Shown here in pieces: positions 46,389-57,427 of a stretch of DNA of 64,000 nucleotides. This stretch comes from Syngnathus acus (taxonomy: Eukaryota; Chordata; Actinopteri; Syngnathiformes; Syngnathidae): the NCBI RefSeq assembly GCF_901709675.1, contig NC_051096.1, forward strand, positions 3,251,001-3,315,000. The letters are read 5' to 3'. The position numbers and the translations under genes were made by a program. The notes beneath the pieces were generated by a model that was given only the letters and a program-made list of their open reading frames with translations, was not told the DNA's origin and ran no database searches. Every line of letters starts with the position of its first letter. The stretch's first letter is position 1.

Positions 46389-49300
46389 CCGAAGACCACG
46401 ACAAGAGCTTTAAGCACACGAAACAAAGCACAGCACACATATTTATGTTTGCGATCGGTCGTATAGCTTGTGGATTTTACTCAAAAGGGGACTGCAGAGG
46501 AGGGGTTCAAGGAAAGTGTTTGTGTCGTGGCGTAATTACCTGTCAAATATGGCCCCAACCTCAGCATTGTGCGCCCTGTGTATGCAATCACAATGTGTTA
46601 TTACAGTGTCATTACACAGCGACATGGCCAGAACACCAAAGGTTTGAGAAGCCCTGCTGAGAGACATTCGGCACCTACTTCAAAATAGAATCACACAAAG
46701 AAAACATTTGCGCTTTTGACAAATGTAAAGGTGAACAATGACGGACGATTGTCCTTTTTTTTTTAAATTGTGTGTATTCAATTCTTTCGGTAGCCTTTGT
46801 CACCCCCCTCCCCCTTCCAAAAGAAAATTGAGCCATTTGTTTTGGAGCTTGTTTGGGAAAAACGAGCAGGCGCGGTGACAAGAGGACTGTGTAATTAACA
46901 GAGAAGCGACACATTGTGATTGGATAGGCGACATGATGTGCGCAGTGGATTGTCAGTCAACTGATTATTGCCAAGGGAAACATGAGACCAGCCAAGCATT
47001 TTTGACTTTCATGGAGTTAGTAACCACCGGGCAGTGATCCCTGAGTCGCCAAAGTGCCTCACGGTTGAATGTGTGTGTGCAGAAAGTTAGTCAGCAGCCT
47101 CCCGGCACCGAAGGCAGAAGGGAAGGAAGCAGCAGCAGCAGCAGCCAAAAGACGACAGCAGGCACAGCCAGTTTCGCCCTCCTCGGCGAGTCATGTGACC
47201 CGGAAATGTGAGGGCGCCGCGATGTATGTGCTGGCGGATTTGAACCTTTGCGACAAAACCGGACTGGGGAAAAAACTAGTGGGCGTGTGGAGTGCGACGC
47301 AGTGGCAAAATGTGACGGCTACCTGTCAAAGATGGCTCCGACGCCGGCGCTGTGAGCGCTGCTCCGGTGCACGTGGAGGCCGGTGGCCAGTAAGATTCCG
47401 TCCTTGACCGAGATGGAGCGGTGGGAGAAGGAGGCGATCAGCAGCTCGTTCCAACCTGTCAACGCCATGCTTGGCTTTATTCTTTCCGAGTCGGCAACCA
47501 TTTTTTTTTTTTTGGACAGGGACTTCATTAAGTTGATCGATGTTGTTTTACGTTTGTCAGTCCGAGTTGGGGTTTTAGTGATGAGACGCACCTGCACGTA
47601 GCAAGATAACCTGATCGTCGAGGGCCAGCTCAGAGAAGTGGGGGATCCTCTTGGCCCACTCCACCAAGGTGAAGAGCTGCTTGTCAGCCGCCTGGCAGAT
47701 GTTGGTGACGGGGTCGTTGGGCTGAGGAGGTGCGGGAAGGAACACGTAATGAGGTGGCGCGTGACGAGGAACGCCGCAGCCGGTCGACTCACAGAGCTGC
47801 CTCCGGAGCTTCCGTCGGCGTGAAGCTCCGTCTTCTGCTCCACGGCCATCTCCGCCTCCAGAATCTTCTCCACTGGCATCTCCTCGTTGACCACGCTGGT
47901 GGACTCCACCTCGCCCTCGCGCTCCTTGTTCCTCTGGCGCTCCTCTTGAACGGCTGAGGGACGGGAGAAGGGGGTGAACAAACAAGAGAACGAGCCCAGG
48001 GGGATAAAACAAAACAAAAATGTTGGGGATGACACTGGACAAAAAAGAAAACCCAAGACTAACTTTCAAAACCGCCAAATGGATGCTAGTTAAGCAAGTT
48101 GACCATCTAATGCTCAAATTTTTGCACACTAGTCAAAGCAAAAAAAAAAAAAAAACCAGGTCACTTGTAAGACAAGGTTTGGCACCACCTTGTGGCATTT
48201 TGGGGTACTGCAAAAGGACCACAAAATTTCACTGAGAACTGCAAACTGTTGTGTTCTAGTGAATAACAGAGGATAGGTTAAAAAATAAAATAAACCGCTA
48301 ATTCAGTCTGTGTCTGAAAAAAGTCTGGTGCATGATTTGGGAATTTCTAGAACAGCAAACCATCCCAGTAGTTTGGGTATGAAAACATATTGCTGCCCCC
48401 TTGCTCGCTCAATCCAACCTACGCAAGCCCCCCACCCTCTTGTCCTTACATCTGTCGCTCATCTTAGCCACTGCAGAGGGGGAGGGAGAGGGAGGGCGAG
48501 AGGAAACAAAAAGAGGAGGAGAGGGGGGGGAAAGGGGGTTAGTGTTTGCAAAGCTCAGCCACCCCCATGTCCCCCTCCACCGCCGCTTTATCCCCCGGCA
48601 GCTCAGGCCCAATCATTTACAACGCACACCCTAGTTAGGTCGAGTTTGAGAGCGAAAGTGGACGTGGGGCTTCTTTCATGCCTCTGACTCGGTTCAAATT
48701 GGCAAATCCGTGAAGTGTTGCCGTGGCGACTGACAAAAAGCCATCTGCCAATGAATTTGGGACTCAAAATCTCACATCCAGTCGACATTCGAAGTCTGGA
48801 AGTTAAATTACACAGGAGCGAATTGAATTCCTTCGCGACCACGCTTGGAGAAATAATCACATATTAAAATGTGACAATACACGTATATCACCTTCTCTCT
48901 TCATGCCCATGGCCAGGCACTTCTGGTAGCGGCAGTATTGGCAGCGGTTCCTCTGCCGCTTGTCCACCATGCAGTCCTTGTTGTCCCGACAGGTGTAGGT
49001 GAGGTCTTTGCGCACCGTCCTCTTGAAGAAGCCTTTGCAGCCCTCGCAACTGTACACGCCGTAATGCTTTCCTGGTGGGAGAACCCAACAAACGTGTGCC
49101 AACTGCTGGAAAACGCTCGGCAGGCCTCGGGCAGAGAAAAGGAGTAGTCACCAGAGGATCGGTCGCCGCAGATGGAACAAAGGCGTTTCTGCGAAAGCAT
49201 CGGGCCCGGGCTGTGCGCCGACAGCTTTAGGCCTATCGGAGGTTTGACGTCGTCTGAGCTGCTCACCGTGTGAAGTCCTGACATGGAAACTGTGGAGTTG

Positions 49301-49815
49301 ATCTGAATAAAGCACAGCAGAAAATGAGGGCAGAAAAATGGCCTTATAGGAATATTTCCTTCATTTCAACCTAATTCAATACTGAGTAGCGACTGAACCT
49401 TACTTGCGGGCTGCTGATGGGACCGTAGCCGATCGACGGCGTTCCTGGCAGGCAGGGGGAGCCCAGCGAGGAGCTGATGACCGAAAAAGGGGAACCCGTG
49501 CTACTGATGGGGCTGTTGACCCCTGCGCTGGAGATGGGAGGCAGGGAGGTCATGGAGGCCGCCGCCGACTGCGCCAAAGGTGGCGAGCGCTGGCCTGACG
49601 GTGGGGAGGACACTGACGAACTGTCCGGACTCCTCGAATCTGGTCAGAAGCATTTTATTTGTGTAAATCACAAGCTAATGAGACATTGCTTTGACACCGA
49701 AACAGTCAAACAATAAACAGTAGACAAATATTCTTGGCCCGAGAGTAAAAAAGATTCAGTTTCGACATTGCACTTTTGAACCAGCTGATTGATTGTCACC
49801 TCGACTGTCTCCCAT
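45422..49815 (-). CDS. rxrb: Retinoid X receptor beta
   Basis: Nuclear receptor that heterodimerises with RAR, TR, VDR, PPAR and others on direct-repeat DNA. Exons (minus): 49800-49815, 49404-49639, 49152-49302, 48892-49071, 47793-47953, 47592-47721, 47323-47455, 46540-46575 (mini-exon), 45880-45971, 45695-45800, 45422-45569; 462 aa with the mini-exon. It starts [20 protein letters not shown]. The DNA-binding domain is at about 126-191, with two C4 zinc fingers and the P-box CEGCKG. The ligand-binding domain follows with [36 protein letters not shown] and the AF-2 helix [13 protein letters not shown]. The N-terminus is short compared with mammalian RXRB. Fish carry two rxrb genes; MHC linkage fits the rxrba copy. 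Confidence 0.95.
46540..46575 (-). CDS. rxrb: rxrb mini-exon, 12-residue LBD insertion
   Basis: A 36-base exon between consensus AG (ACACAG) and GT (GTAATT) sites. It adds [12 protein letters not shown] directly after the preceding exon, which ends [12 protein letters not shown], so 10 of 12 residues repeat. Its phase matches both neighbours, so inclusion or skipping both keep frame. From memory, zebrafish RXRs have been described with a short insertion at this place that weakens 9-cis-retinoic-acid binding. Here the insertion seems to be 12 residues. Confidence 0.8.
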
Positions 49816-52340
49816 GGTGCTGCTGTCTGCTTTCACTGGCTTCTGCACGCCGTCGATTCTCCGCGTCAACAGCCAGCCCTCAAACTCGAGACCGCGGACT
49901 GCGGCCCGGGCCGAAGCTGCTTTGACGGAACCAAAAACAGCTCTGAAATGCCAACACATGAAAAGGGAGAGCATGCTTTAGCTACCAAAAGGGATGACAC
50001 TAAAATAAATATGGAAAACATCAATGGGTGTCTTCCATCGTTCAGTCGGTGTTTATGTCCCAAACATTAAATTGTGAGTGTTTGCTGAATTTGCTGTCCT
50101 TTTAAATAAAGTTTGCGACAACAGACAGCTGTTCGACAGACGCTCGCTTACTTGTGCATGAAAACATGTTAAAGCGACATAAATTATGCATGAAACGCAT
50201 TTAGGACACACGTAAAACGTGCACGATTTGTTTTGACTGCTATATTAAGAACAATAATTTAGAAAGAACATTTGGCTCTGGTGTTTAACTAGAGCTAGCG
50301 TCCACATAGCTTCAATGTTAGCTCGCACTTTGAACGTCTTTACCTTCAGCCGGGACCACTTTTTCTTATATTGGTAGGCAGACAACACGGACAAAGTGCG
50401 CGTGGTGCCGTGTCGCCATAACACCCCTCAAAAAAACCTTTTAATCCTCCAAAATTAGCAAAAACGAGACGCTAATCAATGCTAGCTAGGTTAGCTAGGC
50501 GCTAACGTGTACGCGACTTAGCCAATAAGCTAACTCAGAAGCTAATATGTTGGCGTCGCAAACAACACGGAAAGCGAATGTCTCAAAATAAATGCAGATT
50601 ACTAACGTTTAGCGGCGCAGCTTCCTCCCATGAATCGATGTTGGCCCAGAATGTCTGTCTGTCTGGACCCCCCCACCCCCCACACGCTCACTCACCACCA
50701 CCTCCAGCACGCACGTTGGCCCGCAGACAGCCCACCTTCCCCCCGCCAGGATGAAAACATGGTGGCGGCGGTGCTGGATCCTCAAATGCACTCCTGGCTG
50801 CCACTTCAATTCACGGCGGTGCCTTAAAAATCGAATTAAATTCGTTCTGTGTCCACAATGATAGCGTAAAGCAGTTGTATCTTAACTATCAGGCCAATGA
50901 CAGCCTTATTTGACTGTATTGAGTACTCGTGAATGCTGATGATACCACCCACCGATACTCAAGGCTGGGTCTTTATGTGTGGGTTCTGTCACAGACAATA
51001 ATCTTTTGAATTGAAATATCTGTTTGTGTACCAAGTCTAAGGCCCCCAAAATACACCCTCCTTGCCAGTTGACACTAATCGACACTACACTGCTAGCTAA
51101 CAAACTGCACTGCTATCTGCTGGATCGCAACAACTGTCTTGTGTGTGTCTGTTTATGATTGCACGTGTGCATAGTCTTGTTGACTCCCGTGTCACTGACC
51201 GCAGAGGTGAAAAGGTCAAAACAAGTTTAGCTCAGAGGTTACTTCGGCCTCTGGTGAGCTTTGAGTGCTCATTATTGACAATCAGAGAAAAGGATCAATG
51301 CAGGCAAAGACTCAGGAGGCGAAGAGAAATTTTCAAATAATACATATTATATTTTTTTTTATGGTCGCTAACCATTACATCACATTAATGAAAGACAACA
51401 CCTTTCGTGGAGATGAACGTATTTTTATTTCATTGAGTCAACCAGTTCAGACTGATAATTAGATAGCTAGATCAACCACGTACCAAATTATCTAATATCT
51501 AATAAGATAATAAAAAAATCTAATATAAAGAATGTTAATAGTAAAGTTAATGAAATCTCGTTTTTCTTAAAGTATGTGACAGAGTTAGCATACGTGCGTG
51601 TGTGTGTGTGCATGTGTGTTTGTGTATGACTACGTGAGTGTGACTGCTACGCAAGGGATTAGTTGCAGTGTGTGTCCACTAGTGATTAGCTTGGTCAGTG
51701 GGCCTGTTGTGCATTCACTCCGTCCATTAGCATATTAATGCTCTCTTGATCCCCCCCCCCCCAACTCCCCTTCGCCACCTTCAGTCAACCCCCCCCCCCA
51801 CTCGCCCCGCTCTTTCTCTTTACATACTTCCCACACTGACTTGTCACTTCCTGCAGCTCTAATAAATCTCACCCTTTGCTTATGATCCGGCCGAACATAT
51901 TTGGAGGTGCTCAATTTCCCTCCAAAATGTTCCCTCCTCTTCCTCGATTTCTGACTCCTTTTTTCATCCTGTGAGGAAAACACACACAGAAGCAAATTAA
52001 GAAATGCACACGCGGAGTGTAAACACTTCCAGTCCTGATTGAGCGCAGTTCAAAATGTTCCTCGACTTTAAAACAAATGAATTTTTTTCTGATTTATCGC
52101 TTTTACAGACTTTCATTTGATGTGACGTCGTCTTCCTCTCCACTTGTTTAACCGTTGTTCTCATTTTGCATTTTTAGCCTCTTGCTTTGTGTTTCATGAA
52201 AGTTGCTAGTTTGCGATTTTTCTATCTGTAAACGTTTCCTGTTTTGTCAAAGTACTGTAAAGGTCCAACTTGGATTTAATACTCGCTCGCCTTGACGAAT
52301 AGAGTCCACTTTTTTTTTTTGCTCGTCGATAAGGAGAGGT
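49816..52340. other. rxrb 5' region and intergenic sequence
   Basis: No coding gene is seen. The sequence just beyond 49815 is probably rxrb 5'UTR. A CpG-richer stretch at about 50390-50830, with a CCAAT box near 50521 and repeated GCTAA words, is a plausible promoter with an untranslated first exon. Poly-C runs lie near 51751-51765 and 51790-51801. Confidence 0.45.
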
Positions 52341-52344
52341 CAGG

Positions 52345-52430
52345 GGCGTGATGTCCATCCACAACTCCTGGTTTCACCAAGGCAGACGCAAGAATTGCGT
52401 TTGGACAATCAGCTCCGGACCTTCTTTCAT
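52345..52430 (-). ncRNA. mir219: miR-219 precursor hairpin
   Basis: The reverse complement of 52391-52411 equals the 21-base mature miR-219-5p (seed GATTGTCC). The opposite arm at about 52349-52369 reads AGGAGTTGTGGATGGACATC, close to known miR-219-2-3p, and pairs with the 5p arm over nearly its full length with one bulge and two mismatches. The loop is about 21 bases. In mammals a mir-219 gene also lies in the MHC beside HSD17B8/RXRB, so synteny supports it. miR-219 promotes oligodendrocyte differentiation in vertebrates. The host transcript is not visible. Confidence 0.93.
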
Positions 52431-54442
52431 TCTCGGCTGGTGGTCGTCCTCAGTAGTCCCTTTCGTCCCTTTGATGGAGACCTTTGGCCTGCCGGCCGCA
52501 GGTCAGCGCATGCGTTTGGAAACGGAGGCTGAAGACGAAGAGGAGGGAGCAGTAGAAGGTGAGAAGAAAAGACAGAAAGCCAGAGCCCTAACTCATTCTG
52601 TGTGTGGGTGACACCATGATGAAGAGAGGGGTCACCACCCGGGGCGGGGAGGGGCAGGCCAGGCCATGGCGGGCCGCCCGTTTGCTTTTCTGCTACAAAA
52701 GAACAAGTGCACGTCAAAGAAAACAAAAGCCTGCCGTGATAACTCGCCGCATCAAGATGTGAAAGCGCAGGTGGGCCGGTGGAGGAGATTAAAAGTCGGT
52801 GGCAAATGTAAAAAAGTTCTGATTGACCCCCTGATCAGATTTGCCAAACAATTTTCTACTTCTCTGCTGGGCTTCGTGAGACATCTCCTTTCTCTTCCTC
52901 CACCCGATGGGATCTTTGGTGAGGCCGGGCCTATTCATGGGAGCCCCCCATGTGCCGTGCCCACCATTGAGGTGCAGAGCAGCATGGCCACAAAGGATGC
53001 CAGAGCCCTCCCGGAGCCCCCCAACAGCGTACTAGGACGCGTCTCATTTCTTGAACTCTCAATCCCCGAGATGTAGCTAGCAGGACGACGCAGCTAACAA
53101 ATTGCGTGAAGATGCAAACTTTGCCTTCAAGTTTCCTGACGTGGAAGGCCCGAAGGCCTGAAGTCATGTGCCGCGTCCTCGCCGGATGCCCAACCTGCAT
53201 GTCAAATCTATTCTCCCTCTCACATTTGAAAACAGCTGCACACGCTCAGGGATGAGGAATTACCTCCAAAAGCACGTGAAGAAGCGGCGCTCCGCTTTGG
53301 TGTCCTCCGAGGTGCTCTCGTCCCTTGGTGGCTCCTCTCCCGAGCCGGACCACGCCGGTGCCCGCTCCTCCATCTTTCACCCTCTACGCCTCTTCCACTT
53401 CTGGTCCCGCGTCCTTCTTCCTCTCCTTCTTCAACCCTCTGTGTCCGGACCCCCGCCCCTCGTCCCCCCCCCCCACTCCGCCTTTACAATTCCATGGCCC
53501 TTCTCCCGGTCTTCCCCGCCCTCTCCCGCTCTCTTTCTCACTCTCCCTTTGAGCCTTCGCCCGTCTCTGCCTCGCTCCCTCTCCTCATTTCATGCAGCGC
53601 TGGGGTTACCTAAGAGACTGGGCCTCAATGGAGAAAATCTCCTTTGGCACAATGAAGTGGGTGAGAGGCAGTGAGGAGTGGGGGAGTGTGGGTAGTGGGG
53701 GAGCACGGGGGAGGAGGTGATGGGGGGGAGTAGGATGCAGATGCATGCAGAGATGGAAGGTATGAAATGCACAAATGTGATTCCATGGTTTTGCTTCTGC
53801 CTTATGGCGACCAAGAACCACCCCACCTCAAGCACACTTGTGGAACTTGAGTGAAGCTCAAAACACCAGACGATTAAGTCACGAGGATTTTTTTTTTTTT
53901 TTTGTAATAGCTGCAAATAAATACTAGTGTTGAATTCATCCTGTGATAAGAGCGCCAAGATTCCCCAAATTTCAAAAGTGCAAGGCAGACATGCTCATCC
54001 AGGCCGACCTTTTGTCCCCCCCACCCCTAAAAAAAATTCTCTTCCTCTGGAGCCTCTTTAATCTCTCCCCTCGTAGCTAGTTTCGAGGTTTCAGAGGTTA
54101 GTTACTGATTAGCACCAAAAACTGCCACACGTCATTTGATGGCGGCAACCTTATTGAGCTCCTCGGCCGCGCTATTCAGTTTGTCGTTTGTCTTTGAGTT
54201 TGCAAACAGAGCCCCCCCCCGTTGCTCTGCTCTGTGTCTTTACAACTATACTCCTCCAACCAGCCCCCCCCCCGCCTCCTTCTCATCGGAGGATGAGCGA
54301 AAACAATAAGGCTAATCACAGCACAGAGATATAATTAACGGCACACGCACGGAGTTAGCGCTCTCCTACACGCTGGACCGCAAATAGCAGCGGTGTGAAA
54401 AGGGATCTGAGCGTGGCTATTTTTGACACGCTTACTTCGAGT

Positions 54443-54595
54443 GGTAATAAAAAGTCTACACACCCCTGTTCAAATACCAAAGATGAATCATTTCAAAAGT
54501 TGAACAGTACAAAATCATTTTTAGATAAGAAGTAAAATATAACAACTGAGATAAGATGGTTGCATATGTGTGCACACCCTTTAGGAACTAGCATG
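54443..54595. repeat. Dispersed fish repeat, copy 2
   Basis: Shares ATAAAAAGTCTACACACCCC with copy 1 at 39261 and continues to GATGGTTGCATATGTGTGCA and CACCCTTTAGG, the same order of blocks as copy 1. Confidence 0.65.
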
Positions 54596-57105
54596 CAGAT
54601 TACCGCCTTGATTTGCTTATAATTTCGCAGGGACTCAACTCGACTGATTTTTTTTTTTTTGTCATAATGGCTTGCAGGTTGAGATTTAGTTTCCACGTTT
54701 TTCAATTCCTCCCAGCCGGGTGTTCCGAGACGCCAGGATATCGGCCCTAATGGCTTCATCGAGCCTCGGTACACGAGTTCCCGCTGAGCTGAGGTGATAA
54801 GGGCTGTTTGAATGTGGCACGGGAGGTTAGCGCTGGGATGGAGACGTGTGTGTAAGTATGTGCATGTGTGTGTGCGGAGTGAGTGGGATGTTGGGTGGGG
54901 TGAGCGCAGATTGTCCATGGTGCCCCCCCCCCCCTCCAGTAGGCTGTGAATGAAGTTATTTCCAGGCCTCTGTCCATCTGTTACCGTGGCAGCAGCAGTG
55001 AGCAAGGTGTTGCCATGGCGCGCCGGACACAAAAAGGCGTGGCGTGGGAACGGGTCCAGGGGTCAGGAGTAAGGGTCAGCGGGTCGAGGGTCACAGGCAG
55101 CTGGACAGCACACAAGAGGAGGCCGGGGTGAGAAAAGAAGAGAGGACCCCCCACCCCCCGCCCTTCCCCATAGGCTTTCTTCTTTCAGACGTCCAAGGAG
55201 TGGACGCCGCTGGACGTTAACATTGAACTGATAAAGCGAGGTGGGGGTGAAGGTAGTGGTTGGGAGGGGGGAGCGCAGGGCAAAGGGGGACACCCCCCCA
55301 AAAAAAAAAAAAAAACGGAGCTTTGCGAGGCTCCCCTGCATTAGCCGCCGCCGGCTAATAGTAGGCCGCATTTGCCAGCCAATTGACTGTGCTCAATGCC
55401 ACGCATTGCCGCCATTGAGGGGACGGAGGGGTCCGTGTGTGGCCCCCGTCTGCACTTTGGCCGCATAAGTGACATCCAAAGCAGACAAAAGGCAGCTTCA
55501 TTCCGCTCGTTTTGAGCCGCAACAATACGCAAATCAATCAATAGGTGACTAAACGCGACATTACAATTTCAATGTATCCATCTCAAACTCCTTCATCTCC
55601 TTCTCGCCAGACAATTTCCGAACCAACCGAAATATTACAAAAAGTATGTTTAGCGAAATCATAATTGAAATGTCCACCTTCCACCGTGGCCGAGTGAAAC
55701 GGACAGGAGATGGTGAAGCACATCAGCGGATAACACGTTATGACAACGTGGATAACAACGTAATTACACACACACACACATATACACGCACACAGGGCCT
55801 CTTTGGACTTTAATAGCTCGTTGCCGAGATGAAGCCAGCTCAGCATCCCTGCTCGTCGGAGGCCGCAGTAATAGGATTAGGAGCGGACCAAGTCCAACGC
55901 TCCGTTTGACACCTTTTGTCCGCCCGCCCCGAGACGCAGATCACAGCCATGGCGAGCGGGACAAAAGCCTTTGAACAAATTGTGTTGTCGCTACAAATGC
56001 GTCCCGATGGGAGAACGGCGAGCCGCCGCTTCCACGGCACATCAAATTAACGCCGTTTGTTGACGACTCAATTTACTTTCTTGAGGTGGGGGGGGGTGCA
56101 AGAAATGACGTCTTTTCACATGTGGACCTCCATGAGATGCTGAGCGATCACTTAAGGTGGGAAAAAGAGGCTGGGAGGAGCTAATAACGAAGAACGGGAC
56201 TGATGAGATCAGTCAAAAACTAACCGAGTAGGAGAAAACAAGAGCAGAGAAGAGTTACACAACTAAGTGACTCGGTAAACTGCATCATGAGCACTCGATT
56301 TTTTGCAGAGAATAAAAAATACTTGCTTCTGAGTATGATGTTGTCTTTTTACACACGTGTGTCATGCATGTGACCTCACATCTCTTTTTCTTGGCAGGAA
56401 GCGTCGAAGCTCATAAAACTCCTTTTGGTGGCTCTCCCTGTGTGCACTGGGGAGAGCACAGAGAATCTCTGTGTGGACTCCCATGGAGTGACGGGACACG
56501 AGGACGCCGCCGGGAATGTCAATGGTCTCGCTCAAACCGAGCCGCCACCTGTTGCGTCCGAGTATCATCGCTTGTGTTCATTCTTGAGAATACAAAAAAA
56601 AAAAAATGGAGGGAAATTATGTGCAGACGTTTACCTTGAACTCCACTCTGAGGCAGGGTCAGGTATTGTCGCCGGGTCTGACAGGGTCAGGCGGGGGCAC
56701 ACCCCTCTCGGGGGGTCGTGGGCCGCTACCCTCGCGGGGGGCCACAGAATGGGAGGGGCCGATGAGGTATTGGCAGATTTTCGTGGGCTGCAGATGCTCA
56801 ATATGCAGATGTCTAATCGAATTGTGCGCCCATGAATTGCTTGCCCCTCTGATTTGCATAAGGACAATCGGCGGCGGCGACTCGGGGGTCAGCGCCGACC
56901 CCCGGACCAAATGAGCAGCCGGCTGCAGACGCCCCTCCAGGACGTGTGAACTTGAAGTAGACTTTACTCAACGACAAAGATTATTGATTGATACTAATGT
57001 CAGTGAGTCCGTCTGGGAAGCCCGTCTGACATCTGTCCAGTGTGAGATCGAATTTTGACTTTCAAAATAAAATCGAGCCTAACTCACACAGTATATATTT
57101 GGCAT

Positions 57106-57112
57106 TTTATTT
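57106..57112 (-). promoter_or_regulatory. MHC class I gene A polyadenylation signal
   Basis: Minus-strand AATAAA (plus TTTATT) about 320 bases after the stop codon. The corresponding 3'UTR block is duplicated at 59555-59940. Confidence 0.5.
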
Positions 57113-57427
57113 AGTCATGCAGCACAAAAGAATATTTATTTTTGCAAAGCAATACAAAGGTAAAAAATAAGATACAAATAAATCGTGGATCACATTACAG
57201 GGGGTTTGTGTTTGGAAATAAAAGTGCTTTAGGCTGACAGAATTCACTCTTTTATACTCACAGGTAATAGATGATCATTGAAATAAATAAAAACATAAAC
57301 GAAAAATGTAAAAAAATAAATTTCTTTTCGAAAAGAATCACACAACAATAGGGCTCATTTTGATTTGGTTTAGCGGGCTAGCTTGTCTTGTAATAAGTTC
57401 TGGTCCTGCCGTTCTTAATTCCAGGGC

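Larger units (their letters stand above)
52431..57427. other. Intergenic between mir-219 and MHC class I gene A
   Basis: No gene is supported. Pyrimidine-rich sequence fills about 53290-53590. The second dispersed-repeat copy is at 54443-54595. Several poly-C/poly-G runs occur (near 54922, 55148, 56085). The right end (about 57100-57427) is the class I gene A 3'UTR. Confidence 0.5.

Noticed and set aside
48446-48475. Possible extra rxrb micro-exon between the DNA-binding exon and the hinge
   Set aside because: Although AG and GT flank it, it breaks the KREA|VQEERQ join, which is perfect without it.
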